In this document: piece after piece, positions 43,152 through 53,273 of the stretch
Layout of the letters: the number at the start of each line of letters is the position of its first letter
Position numbering within the stretch: the stretch's first letter is position 1
Source of the DNA: Nesterenkonia muleiensis
GTDB taxonomy: Bacteria; Actinomycetota; Actinomycetes; Actinomycetales; Micrococcaceae
Assembly (NCBI RefSeq): GCF_003600155.1
Contig: NZ_QWLD01000029.1
Location: 1 to 64,000, forward strand
Reading direction: 5' to 3'
Length of the DNA: 64,000 nucleotides
Notes under the pieces: generated by a model
What the model was told of the DNA's origin: nothing
The model's database searches: none
What the model saw: only the letters and a program-made list of their open reading frames with translations
Program-made: the position numbers and the translations under genes

Positions 43152-44036
43152 ATGCACGCTGAACGCAGCGTGGTGGCGCGGTGGGTGCTCTCCGGTGATG
43201 CACAGATATACGCAGAGGCTTTTGGGGAATCAGAGAACCCTGCGGTGCTGCTGATCTGCGGAGCGTCGACCTCCATGGACTTCTGGGACGCTGAGTTCTG
43301 CACCCGGCTGGCTGGAGCAGGCCGGTACGTGATCCGCTACGACCTCCGCGATACCGGGTGCTCAACCAGTTATCCGGCAGGCGAGCCTGGTTACACGGGT
43401 GCCGATCTGGTCGGCGATTCCTTGGCAGTTCTCGACGGGTTCGATGTTGAAGCAGCTCACGTGGTCGGCATCTCCATGGGCGGAGCCATCGCTCAGCGTA
43501 TGGCCCTAGAGCATCCAGGACGTGTGACCAGCCTGATCCTGATGGCAACCAGCCCCATCAGCGGGACTGCCGCAGATGGGACGCAGCTGCCCTCCATGGA
43601 GCCGCGGCTTGCCGAATACTCCTCTGCAGGCGGCCCGGAGGCGGACTGGGCCGATCGTGAGACTGCCATCGAGGCCATCGTCGAGGGGGAGAGACCCTTC
43701 GCCGGCACCATCCCCTTCGACGCAGAACGGATGCGCCGCACCGCTGCCCGGTCCTTCGACCGCACTGTGGATATGGCCGCCATGCAGACCAACCACTGGA
43801 TCGCCGAAGAAGGGCCCTCGATAGGCGGTCAGCTGGATCAGCTCCGTCTTCCCGCATTGATCCTGCACGGCACCGATGATCCGCTGTTCTCCCTGGCGCA
43901 CGGCGAAGCTTTGGCCAAGACCATCCCCGGAGCGCGCCTGGTCCCGCTGCCAGGTATGGGGCACCAATATCCGCCCGAGCCGCTCTGGGATCAGATCGTC
44001 ACTGAGATCATCGACCATACCGACCATGCCGGATAG
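43152..44036 (+). CDS. Alpha/beta hydrolase
   Basis: 294 residues. GISMGG nucleophile elbow, oxyanion region LLICGAS, acid in HGTDDPLF and histidine in PGMGHQYPPE give a complete catalytic triad. RYDLRDTGCSTSYPAGEPGYTGADLVGDSLAVLDGF matches methylesterases of the aclacinomycin RdmC type. Substrate unknown. Divergent from the ArsR gene across a short shared regulatory region, so possibly under its control. Confidence 0.88.
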   Translation: MHAERSVVARWVLSGDAQIYAEAFGESENPAVLLICGASTSMDFWDAEFCTRLAGAGRYVIRYDLRDTGCSTSYPAGEPGYTGADLVGDSLAVLDGFDVEAAHVVGISMGGAIAQRMALEHPGRVTSLILMATSPISGTAADGTQLPSMEPRLAEYSSAGGPEADWADRETAIEAIVEGERPFAGTIPFDAERMRRTAARSFDRTVDMAAMQTNHWIAEEGPSIGGQLDQLRLPALILHGTDDPLFSLAHGEALAKTIPGARLVPLPGMGHQYPPEPLWDQIVTEIIDHTDHAG

Positions 44037-44075
44037 GGATTAGATCGCTCAGGGCGCGGCTCACCGGCGTGTTGC

Positions 44076-44091
44076 TCGAATCTGTGTTCGA
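44076..44091. promoter_or_regulatory. LexA (SOS) box upstream of recA
   Basis: TCGAATCTGTGTTCGA fits the Gram-positive SOS box (CGAACN4GTTCG) with one mismatch in the left arm. It is 145 bp before the recA start, so a long leader would be needed. Confidence 0.75.
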
Positions 44092-44235
44092 TACCGCGTA
44101 GTGTTTTCCCCAGACGAGATCAGTGGGAGACGGCGCGCGGGGCTCTCCACAGATCGGCGGACCGACCGAGGGCATGTCCGGGGCTGCATTTAGTCTCGGG
44201 TATGTCAACGAACAACTATCTCCGTGAGGTGAACC

Positions 44236-45273
44236 ATGGCTACCAGCCCGGATCGGCAGAAGGCGCTAGAGGCGGCACTGGCCCAGATCGACAAGCAGTA
44301 CGGAAAGGGCTCGGTGATGCGGCTCGGCGATGATACCCGAGCCCCCGTCGAGGCCATCCCCACCTCATCGATCGCCATGGACGCAGCCCTGGGCATCGGC
44401 GGCTTCCCCCGCGGGCGCGTGGTGGAGATCTACGGGCCGGAGTCCTCCGGTAAGACCACTGTGGCGCTGCATGCGGTCGCCAATGTGCAGAAGAACGGCG
44501 GCATTGCTGCGTTCATCGATGCAGAGCACGCTCTGGACCCCAGCTATGCGGGCAAACTCGGTGTGGACACCGACTCGCTGCTGGTCTCCCAGCCAGACAC
44601 CGGTGAGCAGGCCCTGGAGATCATGGACATGCTGGTCTCCTCCGGCTCCCTGGACATTGTGGTCATCGACTCGGTGGCGGCCCTGGTCCCGCGTGCTGAG
44701 ATCGAAGGCGAGATGGGCGACTCCCATGTGGGCCTGCAGGCCCGGCTGATGTCTCAGGCGCTGCGTAAGATCGCCGGCCGCCTGGCCCAGACGAACACCA
44801 CCGCGATCTTCATCAACCAGCTGCGTGAGAAAATCGGGGTGTTCTTCGGCTCCCCGGAGACGACCTCCGGCGGCAAAGCCTTGAAATTCTACGCCTCGGT
44901 CCGCGTGGACGTGCGCCGCATCGAGACCCTCAAGGAGGGGGTCAACGCCGTGGGCAACCGCACTCGCGCCAAGATCGTGAAGAACAAAATGGCCCCGCCC
45001 TTCAAGCAGGCCGAGTTCGACATCCTCTACGGCGAAGGCATCTCCCGTGAAGGCGGCCTGATCGATGTCGGCGTGGAGAACGGGTTGGTCAAGAAGTCCG
45101 GGGCCTGGTTCACCTATGACGGTGATCAGCTGGGCCAGGGCAAGGAAAAGGCCCGCCAGTTCCTCAAGGACAACCCGGACCTGGCTGATGAGATCGAGCT
45201 GCGGATCAAACAGAAGCTCGGCATCATCAAGTCTGAGGACGACGGCGGGGAACCTGCTCTTCACGCGGTGTGA
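44236..45273 (+). CDS. recA: Recombinase RecA
   Basis: 345 residues. Walker [10 protein letters not shown] at 67-75, [37 protein letters not shown], loop-2 region [33 protein letters not shown]-type sequence, and [14 protein letters not shown]. Catalyses strand exchange and stimulates LexA self-cleavage. GAGGTG ribosome site. Overlaps recX by 4 bp; no intein. Confidence 0.98.
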   Translation: MATSPDRQKALEAALAQIDKQYGKGSVMRLGDDTRAPVEAIPTSSIAMDAALGIGGFPRGRVVEIYGPESSGKTTVALHAVANVQKNGGIAAFIDAEHALDPSYAGKLGVDTDSLLVSQPDTGEQALEIMDMLVSSGSLDIVVIDSVAALVPRAEIEGEMGDSHVGLQARLMSQALRKIAGRLAQTNTTAIFINQLREKIGVFFGSPETTSGGKALKFYASVRVDVRRIETLKEGVNAVGNRTRAKIVKNKMAPPFKQAEFDILYGEGISREGGLIDVGVENGLVKKSGAWFTYDGDQLGQGKEKARQFLKDNPDLADEIELRIKQKLGIIKSEDDGGEPALHAV

Positions 45274-45899
45274 TGACCATGACGGACCCCAAGGTTGAAG
45301 CACTCCGGCAGACACTGCAGAAGTACGAAGCCGGGGAGCTGAACTCGGATCTCTTTGACGGCTCCTCGGCCCCATCGGCCGGCAGTGACTCCGGCGGTGA
45401 GGACGACTACGCCAAAGCCCGGGCGGCGGTGCTGCGCAAGCTGACCGGGTCTGCCAAGTCCCGGCACCAACTGGCCCAGGCGCTGCGTGAGCGGGAGTTC
45501 AATGAGCAGGTGATCACTTCCGTTCTGGACCGGATGGAGGAGGTCCAGCTCATCGACGACGCCGAGTTCGCCCGCACCTGGGTACGCACCCGCCATGAGC
45601 TCAAAGGACTCGGGGCCGCGGCTCTGCGGCGCGAGCTCCAGGACAAAGGCGTCTCCGCCGCCCACATCGAATCAGCTCTGGAGCAGCTGAGCGTTGAGGA
45701 TGAGAACGCCGCGGCCCGGGCGCTCATCGAGGCCAGGCTGCGGGGAGTGACCATTCCAGTGGGCAACGGGGTGGAAGACCGCAAGGAACGCGAGAAGATC
45801 ACCCGGCGACTGGTCGGAATGCTGGGCCGCCGCGGCCATGCCCCAGGAGCTGCCCTCCAACTGGTCCGTGAGGCCCTGGAGAGCCGGGCCGCGTATTAA
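45270..45899 (+). CDS. recX: Regulatory protein RecX
   Basis: 209 residues. [27 protein letters not shown] and [34 protein letters not shown] are the RecX three-helix repeats. Binds RecA filaments and inhibits them. Start GTG overlaps the recA stop; ATGs 3 and 9 nt later are alternatives. Confidence 0.94.
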   Translation: MMTMTDPKVEALRQTLQKYEAGELNSDLFDGSSAPSAGSDSGGEDDYAKARAAVLRKLTGSAKSRHQLAQALREREFNEQVITSVLDRMEEVQLIDDAEFARTWVRTRHELKGLGAAALRRELQDKGVSAAHIESALEQLSVEDENAAARALIEARLRGVTIPVGNGVEDRKEREKITRRLVGMLGRRGHAPGAALQLVREALESRAAY

Positions 45900-45954
45900 C
45901 CCCGGTAGAATGGCCCGGTACGCCTTTCTACACCCGACCCTTCGCTGAGCTGAC

Positions 45955-47472
45955 ATGATTGAAGCACTCCTGGACCGCACTGAGACACATGCCGCCGAGC
46001 GCACCTATGAAGTGCGCACCTTCGGCTGCCAGATGAACGTACACGACTCCGAACGCATCTCAGGGCTGCTGGAGGATGCCGGGTACGCCAGGGCACCAGA
46101 GGACGGCACACCGGACCTGGTGGTCTTCAACACCTGCGCGGTCCGAGAGAACGCTGACAACAGGCTCTACGGCAATCTCGGCCAGCTCAAGCCGGTCAAG
46201 GAAGCGCACGGGATGCAGATCGCAGTGGGCGGTTGCCTGGCGCAGAAGGACCAGCACACCGTCCTGGAACGCGCGCCCTGGGTCGACGTGGTCTTCGGCA
46301 CCCACAACATCGGCTCGCTGCCGACCCTGCTGGAGCGATCCCGGCACAACCAAGAGGCCAGCATCGAGATCCTCGAGGCCCTGGAGACCTTCCCCTCCAC
46401 CCTGCCCACCAAACGCGAATCAGTGCACTCCGGCTGGGTCTCGATCTCCGTGGGCTGCAACAACACCTGCACCTTCTGCATTGTGCCCTCGCTGCGCGGT
46501 AAGGAACGGGACCGCCGTCCAGGGGAGATCCTCGCTGAGGTGCAGGCCCTGGTGGACGACGGTGCCGTCGAGGTCACCCTCCTGGGTCAGAACGTCAACA
46601 CCTATGGGGTGGAATTCGGTGACCGCCAGGCCTTCGCCAAACTGCTGCGTGCCTGCGGCGAGATTGCTGGCCTGGAACGGGTGCGCTTCACCTCCCCGCA
46701 TCCGGCCAGCTTCACCGATGATGTCATCGACGCCATGGCGGAGACCCCCAACGTGATGCCGCAGCTGCACATGCCGCTGCAGTCCGGCTCCGACCGGATC
46801 CTGAAATCCATGCGCCGGTCCTACCGCGGCAAAAAGTTCCTCGGCATCCTGCACAAGGTCCGTGAGCGGATGCCGCATGCGGCGGTGACCACCGACATCA
46901 TCGTCGGCTTCCCCGGAGAGACCGAGGAAGACTTCGAGGACACCATGGAAGTGGTCGAGGCCTCCCGGTTTGCCAGCGCATTCACCTTCCAGTACTCGAA
47001 GCGGCCCGGCACTCCCGCCGCGGAGATGGACCACCAGGTGCCCAAAGACGTCGTACAGGCCCGGTTCGAGCGGCTGATCCAGCTGCAGGACCGCATCACC
47101 GCCGAGGAGAACGCCGCATTGATCGGCACCACCCAGGAACTGCTGGTCACCGCAGACACCGGGGCCAAGAACCAGCAGACCGGCCGCCTCTCCGGACGCG
47201 CCCCCGACAACCGCCTGGTCCACTTCAGCGTCCCGGCTGGAGCGGAAACCCCGCGCCCCGGAGACTTCGTGACAGTGCCCATCACCGCCTCCGGCAGCTT
47301 TCACCTGCTCTCCGACCCCGCCGCAGAGGACTTCCGCCTCCGCCGCTCCCGGGCCGGTGATGCCTGGGACCGCTGGCAGGCCGACTCCTGCGGGGTCGGC
47401 ACCACCCAGGTCACCGTCGGCAAGCCTGCGGCAGTCTCCCTGGGCATGCCCACCCTGCGCGCGGCCACGTGA
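45955..47472 (+). CDS. miaB: tRNA-2-methylthio-N6-isopentenyladenosine synthase
   Basis: 505 residues. N-terminal cluster cysteines C25 (FGCQMN), C61 (NTCAVRE) and C94 (GGCLAQ); radical-SAM C168-x3-C172-x2-C175 in [18 protein letters not shown] and [17 protein letters not shown] are diagnostic, and a TRAM domain follows (~385-450). Adds the methylthio group to A37 of tRNA. A TAGAAT box at 45906 may be its promoter. Partner of miaA, with which it overlaps by GTGA. Confidence 0.97.
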   Translation: MIEALLDRTETHAAERTYEVRTFGCQMNVHDSERISGLLEDAGYARAPEDGTPDLVVFNTCAVRENADNRLYGNLGQLKPVKEAHGMQIAVGGCLAQKDQHTVLERAPWVDVVFGTHNIGSLPTLLERSRHNQEASIEILEALETFPSTLPTKRESVHSGWVSISVGCNNTCTFCIVPSLRGKERDRRPGEILAEVQALVDDGAVEVTLLGQNVNTYGVEFGDRQAFAKLLRACGEIAGLERVRFTSPHPASFTDDVIDAMAETPNVMPQLHMPLQSGSDRILKSMRRSYRGKKFLGILHKVRERMPHAAVTTDIIVGFPGETEEDFEDTMEVVEASRFASAFTFQYSKRPGTPAAEMDHQVPKDVVQARFERLIQLQDRITAEENAALIGTTQELLVTADTGAKNQQTGRLSGRAPDNRLVHFSVPAGAETPRPGDFVTVPITASGSFHLLSDPAAEDFRLRRSRAGDAWDRWQADSCGVGTTQVTVGKPAAVSLGMPTLRAAT

Positions 47473-48371
47473 AGCCGCTCGTCGTCCTGGTAGGAGCCAC
47501 AGCCTCAGGAAAAACCGGGCTCAGCGTGGAGCTCGCCCAGCGCCTGGACGGCGAGGTGATCAACGGCGACTCCATGCAGCTCTACCGCGGCATGGACATC
47601 GGCACCGCCAAGATCACCGCTGATGAAACCCAGGGTGTTCCCCACCACCTCTTCGACATCCTTGAGGTCACCGAGGAGGCCTCAGTGGTTCAGTACCAGG
47701 CTCTGGCGCGGCAGACCATCGCGGCCATCCGCGAACGCGGCAAGACTCCCATTCTGGTGGGCGGCTCCGGGCTCTACCTCCGGGCGGCCACCGACGTCAT
47801 CGAATTCCCGCCCACCGATCCCGGCCTGCGCGCCCAGATCGAAGCAGAACTCGAGTCAGAGGGCACCGCAGTACTGCGCGAGCAGCTGCGCGAGGCCGAC
47901 CCGGAGTCCGCCGCGGTCATCAAGGACGCGCGCCGCCTGGTCCGGGCGCTGGAAGTGGTCCGGCTGACCGGGCGGACCTTCACCTCCTTCTTGCCCCAGC
48001 GCAATCACCTGCCCAGCCTGGAGCCGGTCCTCCAACTGGGCATGAAAATCGAGCGCAGCCTGCTTCACGAGCGGATCGCCGACCGTGTCCACCAGATGCA
48101 CAGCACAGGACTGCTCGAGGAGGTCCGCAGACTCGACGCTGCGGGGCTGAGGAAGGGCCGCACCGCCTCAGCCGCCATCGGCTACCAGCAGTTCCTACGC
48201 GTCATCGACGGGGTGCTCACCGAAGAGCAGGCCGTGGAGGAGACCATCATCGCCACCCGGAAATTCGCCCGCCGTCAGGAAACCTGGTTCCGCGCCGATG
48301 CGCGAATCACCTGGCTGGACACAGCATGTGAGCAGCTTATCGACCAGGCTCTGGAGGCAGTACGGGGATAG
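47469..48371 (+). CDS. miaA: tRNA dimethylallyltransferase
   Basis: 300 residues. P-loop GATASGKT (9-16), [27 protein letters not shown], and [10 protein letters not shown]. Prenylates A37 of tRNAs reading U-first codons, the step before MiaB. In most actinobacteria dapF follows miaA; here the two are separated by a two-component system and an ABC transporter. Confidence 0.97.
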   Translation: MKPLVVLVGATASGKTGLSVELAQRLDGEVINGDSMQLYRGMDIGTAKITADETQGVPHHLFDILEVTEEASVVQYQALARQTIAAIRERGKTPILVGGSGLYLRAATDVIEFPPTDPGLRAQIEAELESEGTAVLREQLREADPESAAVIKDARRLVRALEVVRLTGRTFTSFLPQRNHLPSLEPVLQLGMKIERSLLHERIADRVHQMHSTGLLEEVRRLDAAGLRKGRTASAAIGYQQFLRVIDGVLTEEQAVEETIIATRKFARRQETWFRADARITWLDTACEQLIDQALEAVRG

Positions 48372-48375
48372 AGGA

Positions 48376-49044
48376 TCAGTGCCGAATGAGATGCCGCCGG
48401 CGGGCTTCGGACACTGCCGCCACCCGATTGTCGACGCCAAGCTTCTGATAGATATGCACCAGATGGGTTTTAACCGTCGCTTCGCTGATGAACAGCGAGC
48501 GGGCCATCTCCCGATTCGACTGTCCGGTGGACAACACCTCCAGCAGCTGAATCTCCCGGGCGCTCAAGGAGAGGACGGGCTCCCGGACTCTGCCCATCAG
48601 CCGTGCGGCCACTTTCGGCGCCAGCGCCGTCTGACCGGCTGCTGCCTCATGGACAGCCTGATAGATCTGTTCGGGAGGGGCGTCCTTGAGCATATACCCG
48701 CTGGCTCCTGCCTCTACCGCAGCCAGAATGTCGGCCTCGGTGTCATAAGTGGTCAGCACCAGCACCGGGAGCCCCGGGAGGATCTCCTTAATCCGACGAA
48801 TAGCCCTCACGCCGTCGATTCCCTCACCCAGCTGGAGATCCATGAGCACCAGGTCAATCCGCCCTCCTGCCCGGAAGATCCTCTCGACTGTCTCTATGGC
48901 ACTTTCGCCGTCGGGTGCTTCTGCAAGGACGGCAATCTCTCCTGACTCAGTGAGCATGGCACCAAGACCTGCACGGACTACCGGGTGATCATCCACGAGA
49001 AGCACGCCCAGTGGTGAAGGCTCTGTGTGGTCACTCACCAGCAT
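48376..49044 (-). CDS. NarL/LuxR-family response regulator
   Basis: 222 residues. Receiver domain with acidic pair D18-D19 and phospho-acceptor Asp69 in VLMDLQLGEG, Thr/Lys switch in LVLTTYD and YMLKD. C-terminal helix-turn-helix LSAREIQLLEVLSTGQSNREMARSLFISEATVKTHLVHIYQKLGV. Overlaps the kinase gene by 14 bp. Probable regulator of the divergent ABC transporter through the palindrome at 50297. Confidence 0.92.
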   Translation of the reverse strand: MLVSDHTEPSPLGVLLVDDHPVVRAGLGAMLTESGEIAVLAEAPDGESAIETVERIFRAGGRIDLVLMDLQLGEGIDGVRAIRRIKEILPGLPVLVLTTYDTEADILAAVEAGASGYMLKDAPPEQIYQAVHEAAAGQTALAPKVAARLMGRVREPVLSLSAREIQLLEVLSTGQSNREMARSLFISEATVKTHLVHIYQKLGVDNRVAAVSEARRRHLIRH

Positions 49045-50263
49045 TCCCGTTCAGCGGCAGTCGGATGGACACGGCCGTCCCTTCTCCGTGGGCGGATTCG
49101 ACATGGAACTCTCCTCCCAGGGCCTCAAGGCGCTCTCGTGCGGAGCGAAGCCCGAACCCGGTGCCGTCTGCGCGAGGGGACGCGACGGACTCGGCTGTCC
49201 TGTCGAATCCTATGCCGTCATCGACAATATCCAGCATGACCTGATCTTCTGTATAGCTCACGGTAATGACTGCGGTGGTGGCCTCAGCATGCTGGACCAC
49301 GTTGGACAGGCTGGCCTGGGCCGTCCGCAGCAGCGCCACACCATGAGGCACAGCCAGGGATACCGGGCTCCCGCTGATCACCAGCCGGCAACGCAGAGCT
49401 TCTCCGCGCGCCGCCGCGTCAGTCTCCACCATATGGCAAGCCCGCCGCAGGCTGTCGGCAAGCGGCTGACCGTCCTCGCGTCCCGACTGCAGCGCACGGA
49501 CAAAGCGACGGGCCTCCTCCAGATTCTCCGATGCGGTGGACCGTATGACGTCGATCTGCTTCGCCGAAGTCCTGTAATCCGCGCTGGTCAGACTCGCTGT
49601 CGCCGACCGGGCAAGCAGCACAACACTGGAGAACCCCTGAGCCAAGGTGTCATGGATGTCCCGGGCCATGTGCTCCCGCTCGGCCAACGCTCCGGCCCGC
49701 CGCTGGGAGACAGACAACTGCTCGCGTGTCTTCCTCAGCTCCTCCAGCGCCGCCTGCTGGGCGCGGTTCTCCGCATAAAGCCCTTGATAGGCCAGGGCGA
49801 CCACCACTGCGAAGCCTGCCCCCAGCACCGGGCCCAGCAGCGCCGGCAGCTCGGCTCTTCCGAGCGAGAACCATTGGGCCAGTACGACTGCCCCGGTCAG
49901 CACCGCCACGCTCAGCAGAGCATGGCGGATGCGCAGTAGGTGCATATGGAGAAAGAACAGCGGAAACGCCAACCAGGTGAAGGTGAGCTCAAGGACCAGC
50001 AAGACTGCCCACAACGCGGTCACAGCCGCTAGCCACACAGCCGGTCGGCGCCTTTCCAGGCGGAGGCCCAGAGCATAGACCCCGATGAATAGCAGCGCGA
50101 CGGTCATCACCACCGCCAGATGTGATGCGGACGGCTGCGATGCCACAGTCCGAGCGATGCCGATAAGCAGCAACGCGACCACGCTGGTCGGCAGAGCCCA
50201 GCGCAGGCCACGGAGCACCTGCTCACCAGTAAGAACTGGTGGCATCGCGGGTTCAGAGGGCAT
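49031..50263 (-). CDS. Sensor histidine kinase, NarX/DesK type
   Basis: 410 residues. Six hydrophobic segments in the first ~170 residues with little outside the membrane, then a coiled stretch and HisKA_3 box AEREHMARDIHDTLAQGFSSVVLLAR with the phospho-histidine. HATPase near the C-terminus: LSNVVQHAEATTAVITVSY, DIVDDGIGFD, GFGLRSARERLEALGGEF. Such intramembrane kinases beside ABC transporters often sense cell-envelope or antimicrobial stress; here that is inference. Confidence 0.92.
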   Translation of the reverse strand: MPSEPAMPPVLTGEQVLRGLRWALPTSVVALLLIGIARTVASQPSASHLAVVMTVALLFIGVYALGLRLERRRPAVWLAAVTALWAVLLVLELTFTWLAFPLFFLHMHLLRIRHALLSVAVLTGAVVLAQWFSLGRAELPALLGPVLGAGFAVVVALAYQGLYAENRAQQAALEELRKTREQLSVSQRRAGALAEREHMARDIHDTLAQGFSSVVLLARSATASLTSADYRTSAKQIDVIRSTASENLEEARRFVRALQSGREDGQPLADSLRRACHMVETDAAARGEALRCRLVISGSPVSLAVPHGVALLRTAQASLSNVVQHAEATTAVITVSYTEDQVMLDIVDDGIGFDRTAESVASPRADGTGFGLRSARERLEALGGEFHVESAHGEGTAVSIRLPLNGNAGE

Positions 50264-50296
50264 CCAGCCAGCTTACTGATTCACCCGCGGCGTGGG

Positions 50297-50314
50297 ATCA
50301 ACCGATCAGTTGAT
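50297..50314. promoter_or_regulatory. 18-bp palindrome, candidate response-regulator operator
   Basis: ATCAACCGATCAGTTGAT: arms ATCAAC/GTTGAT and a nearly symmetric GATC core (16 of 18 positions symmetric). Lies in the 168-bp gap between the divergent kinase and permease genes. Confidence 0.6.
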
Positions 50315-50431
50315 TCCGGGGTCATCCGCTGAGCGGCCCAGATGCCACCAGAGGGGCGATGTCTTCGGGAACGGTCTGGCCGACAGTGGAGATGTACCGC
50401 TGACCACTGTGAGGAAGTGACGTGATAGCCC

Positions 50432-51523
50432 ATGTTTTTGGCCCTACGAGATATTCGATTCGCCACTGGACGCTTCACCCTGATGGGCAGTGTGGTGGCG
50501 CTGATCAGCCTTCTGCTGGTGATGCTCTCCGGGCTGACTGCCGGTTTGGCCAACCAGAGCACTTCAGCCATCGCATCCCTGGAGACAGACACATTGGCCT
50601 TCAGCGCTGACGATCAGCAAGAGGCATCCTTCACGGAATCACAAGTGACCCATCAGCAGCTGGAATCCTGGCAGCAGACCCACGGCGTCGCTTCAGCAGA
50701 ACCGCTGGGCATTACCCAAACACGTGTAGAGCCCCAGGCGGGTTCTTCGTCGGCGACCTCCGCCGCCGTCTTCGGTGTGGAGCTGGGCGGAGATCTAGTG
50801 CCCGCCGCAGAGCTGAAGAGCGGTGAAACCCTGGTCAGTGAGGAGATTTCTGATGAGCTGGCAGCCGGTGCCGGGGACACCCTGCTCATCGGAGGCGTGG
50901 AGCTGACCATCGCAGGACTTATCGAGAATCACTGGTACAGCCACACACCAGTGCTGTGGACCAGCCTGAAGGACTGGCAGCGCTTGGCTCACGTGGTGGA
51001 CACCGATGTGGTCGGAACCGTCATCAGTGCCTCTCACGAGCAGTCAGCCGATGCGGAGGAGCTACGGAGCCGCGCCGACGCCGAGGCCGGCACCGTGAGC
51101 ATGAGCCCGGGGAGCAGCTTCAGCGCACTGTCCTCCTACTCATCCGAAAACGGGGCGCTGACCATGATCCAAGCATTGCTCTACGCGGTCTCAGCATTGG
51201 TGATCGTTGCCTTCTTCACGGTATGGACGGTGCAGCGGACCCGCGACATCGCCGTGTTGAAGGCACTGGGCGCTTCGAACAGGTACGTGGTCGGTGACGC
51301 GCTGGGTCAGGCGCTCGTGGTGTTGCTGGCCGGCTCAGGCGCCGGAGGGTTGGCCGGCTGGGCCGGTGGAGTGCTCGCCTCCCAGGCTGTTCCTTTCGTC
51401 ACCTCTGCCTCGACCACTGCGCTTCCCGCGGTGGGGGTCGTCATCATCGGGCTCGCCGGGGCTGCAGTCGCGGTCCGTCGGGTGAGCACAGTCGACTCTC
51501 TGCTCGCTCTTGGCGGCAGCTGA
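50432..51523 (+). CDS. ABC transporter permease, FtsX/MacB type
   Basis: 363 residues. One N-terminal membrane segment (about 17-40, LMGSVVALISLLLVMLSGLTAGL), a large outer domain (~45-235), then three segments (~245-270, 290-315, 330-352) in the FtsX pattern with VQRTRDIAVLKALGASNRYV between the first two. Member of the group that exports peptides or lipoproteins or resists antimicrobials. Pairs with the next gene. Confidence 0.9.
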   Translation: MFLALRDIRFATGRFTLMGSVVALISLLLVMLSGLTAGLANQSTSAIASLETDTLAFSADDQQEASFTESQVTHQQLESWQQTHGVASAEPLGITQTRVEPQAGSSSATSAAVFGVELGGDLVPAAELKSGETLVSEEISDELAAGAGDTLLIGGVELTIAGLIENHWYSHTPVLWTSLKDWQRLAHVVDTDVVGTVISASHEQSADAEELRSRADAEAGTVSMSPGSSFSALSSYSSENGALTMIQALLYAVSALVIVAFFTVWTVQRTRDIAVLKALGASNRYVVGDALGQALVVLLAGSGAGGLAGWAGGVLASQAVPFVTSASTTALPAVGVVIIGLAGAAVAVRRVSTVDSLLALGGS

Positions 51524-51585
51524 ACCTCTGCGCACCGTCAAGCAAGCCCGTTATCGACACCTTTACGATCACAAGGAGCCTTTTC

Positions 51586-52347
51586 ATGACCATCACCTCG
51601 AAGCCATCGGCCAGCCCCCGTTCGTTGAATGAACCTGTCCTGTCGGTGAAGGGGGTCACGCTGGAATATCCCGACGGCTCAGACGGTGTGCTGACCGCCT
51701 TGGACTCGGTCAGCCTGTCCATCGGCCCCGGCGAGATGCACTCTCTGGTCGGCCCCTCCGGGTCTGGCAAGTCCAGCCTGCTGGCGGTCGCTGCCACCTT
51801 GATTTCCCCTACCCGCGGGTCGGTGCGTATTGACGGTGAAGAGGTCACTGACCTTCGCCGGCGCCGCCGTGACCACATCCGCAGGGAGAAGATCGGCATG
51901 ATCTTCCAGCAGCCGAATCTGCTGGCTTCATTGACTGCGGAGGAGCAGCTGGTGATGGTTGAGGACTTTCGGGGCGTCTCACGCAGGGATGCCGTCTCGC
52001 GTGCCCGCGAAGCCTTGGAGGTGGTAGGACTGTCAAACGCTGGGCAGCGCCGACCCCATCAGCTTTCCGGCGGACAGCGGCAGCGGGTCAATATCGCCCG
52101 GGCACTGATGGGGTCTCCCTCAGTTCTGCTGGTGGATGAGCCCACCGCAGCGCTCGACCATGACCGGTCCGAATCGATAGTGCGCCTGCTGCGCAGACTC
52201 ACCGATGAGATGGGGCTGGCCACACTGATGGTGACCCATGACACAGACTTTGTCCCGTTGACCGACGTGGTGGTGACCATGCGCGACGGCGTGCTCAGCG
52301 ACCCGGTGAGGACAAAGACAGCGGCGGGACCAGCTCTGTCTGATTGA
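51586..52347 (+). CDS. ABC transporter ATP-binding protein
   Basis: 253 residues. Walker A GPSGSGKSS (56-64), Q-loop MIFQQPNLL, signature LSGGQRQRV from 160, Walker B VLLVDEPTAALD, switch His in VTHD. LolD/MacB-like. Drives the FtsX-type permease 62 bp upstream. Confidence 0.95.
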   Translation: MTITSKPSASPRSLNEPVLSVKGVTLEYPDGSDGVLTALDSVSLSIGPGEMHSLVGPSGSGKSSLLAVAATLISPTRGSVRIDGEEVTDLRRRRRDHIRREKIGMIFQQPNLLASLTAEEQLVMVEDFRGVSRRDAVSRAREALEVVGLSNAGQRRPHQLSGGQRQRVNIARALMGSPSVLLVDEPTAALDHDRSESIVRLLRRLTDEMGLATLMVTHDTDFVPLTDVVVTMRDGVLSDPVRTKTAAGPALSD

Positions 52348-52355
52348 ATATCCAC

Positions 52356-53273
52356 ATGCGCTTCACCAAAGCCCAGGCCACTGGCAACGACTTCGTGATG
52401 ATCTCCGACCCCGGAGCAGCCCTGGAGCTCAGCTCAGCGGAAGTAGCCCGGCTGTGCGACCGGCATTTCGGCATCGGCGCCGATGGCCTGATTCTGGCTG
52501 TTGCTGCGCATCAGAGCGACGACGGCGCCGCGGTGCTCTCTGAGACCGGACTGACCAGCACTCAGGAGGCCCCGCTGTGGTTCATGGATTACCGCAACGG
52601 CGATGGCACAAAGGCAGAGATGTGCGGCAACGGCGTCCGGGCCTTCGCCCATTTCCTCATCGCTGAAAGACTTGTTGAGCTGCATGAAGGGGACAGCCTC
52701 CCGGTGCTGACCCGGGCCGGGCTGCGCACAGTGCGGAAGGTCCGGGAGGGCTACGCCGTCGGGATGGGTGTCTGGTCCTTCATCGACCCAGAGATGGCCG
52801 CCGAGTCTGCCTCCGACTCGCTGGTCCAGGCCACAGGGCTGACCGACCCCCGCCCCGCGCTGAGCATCTCCATGGGAAACCCTCATACGGTGGTAGCCCT
52901 GCCGGACCATTCCGCGCTGGAGGGTCTGGACCTGAATAATGCGCCCAAGGTGGAGCCGGTGCCGCCGAACGGGACCAATGTGGAATTCGTGGTGCCAGCC
53001 GACCCGCTGGTCGCAGAAGGCGTGGGCCGGGTGAGCATGCGGGTCCATGAACGCGGAGTCGGCGAGACCCTTTCCTGCGGCACTGGAACCTGCGCAGCCG
53101 CGGCTGCTGTACGGGTCTGGGCCGGAGCTGATGCGGTCGACACCTGGCAGGTCAGCGTTCCCGGCGGGGAGGTCACCGTCCGCTTCACCGCCCGGACCGA
53201 CAACGCCGAGGATGTGGAGCTCTCCGGCCCTGCGGTGCTGACCTATTCGGGCGAGCTCATCCTGGAGGGGTGA
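52356..53273 (+). CDS. dapF: Diaminopimelate epimerase
   Basis: 305 residues from ATG 52356, where the conserved MRFTKAQATGNDFVM begins; a TTG at 52344 overlapping the previous stop is possible. The two catalytic cysteines are C90 (MCGNGVRAFAHFL) and C241 (SCGTGTCAAAAA). Converts LL- to meso-diaminopimelate for peptidoglycan and lysine. Completes the dap genes of the window (dapA, dapB, dapF). Confidence 0.96.
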   Translation: MRFTKAQATGNDFVMISDPGAALELSSAEVARLCDRHFGIGADGLILAVAAHQSDDGAAVLSETGLTSTQEAPLWFMDYRNGDGTKAEMCGNGVRAFAHFLIAERLVELHEGDSLPVLTRAGLRTVRKVREGYAVGMGVWSFIDPEMAAESASDSLVQATGLTDPRPALSISMGNPHTVVALPDHSALEGLDLNNAPKVEPVPPNGTNVEFVVPADPLVAEGVGRVSMRVHERGVGETLSCGTGTCAAAAAVRVWAGADAVDTWQVSVPGGEVTVRFTARTDNAEDVELSGPAVLTYSGELILEG

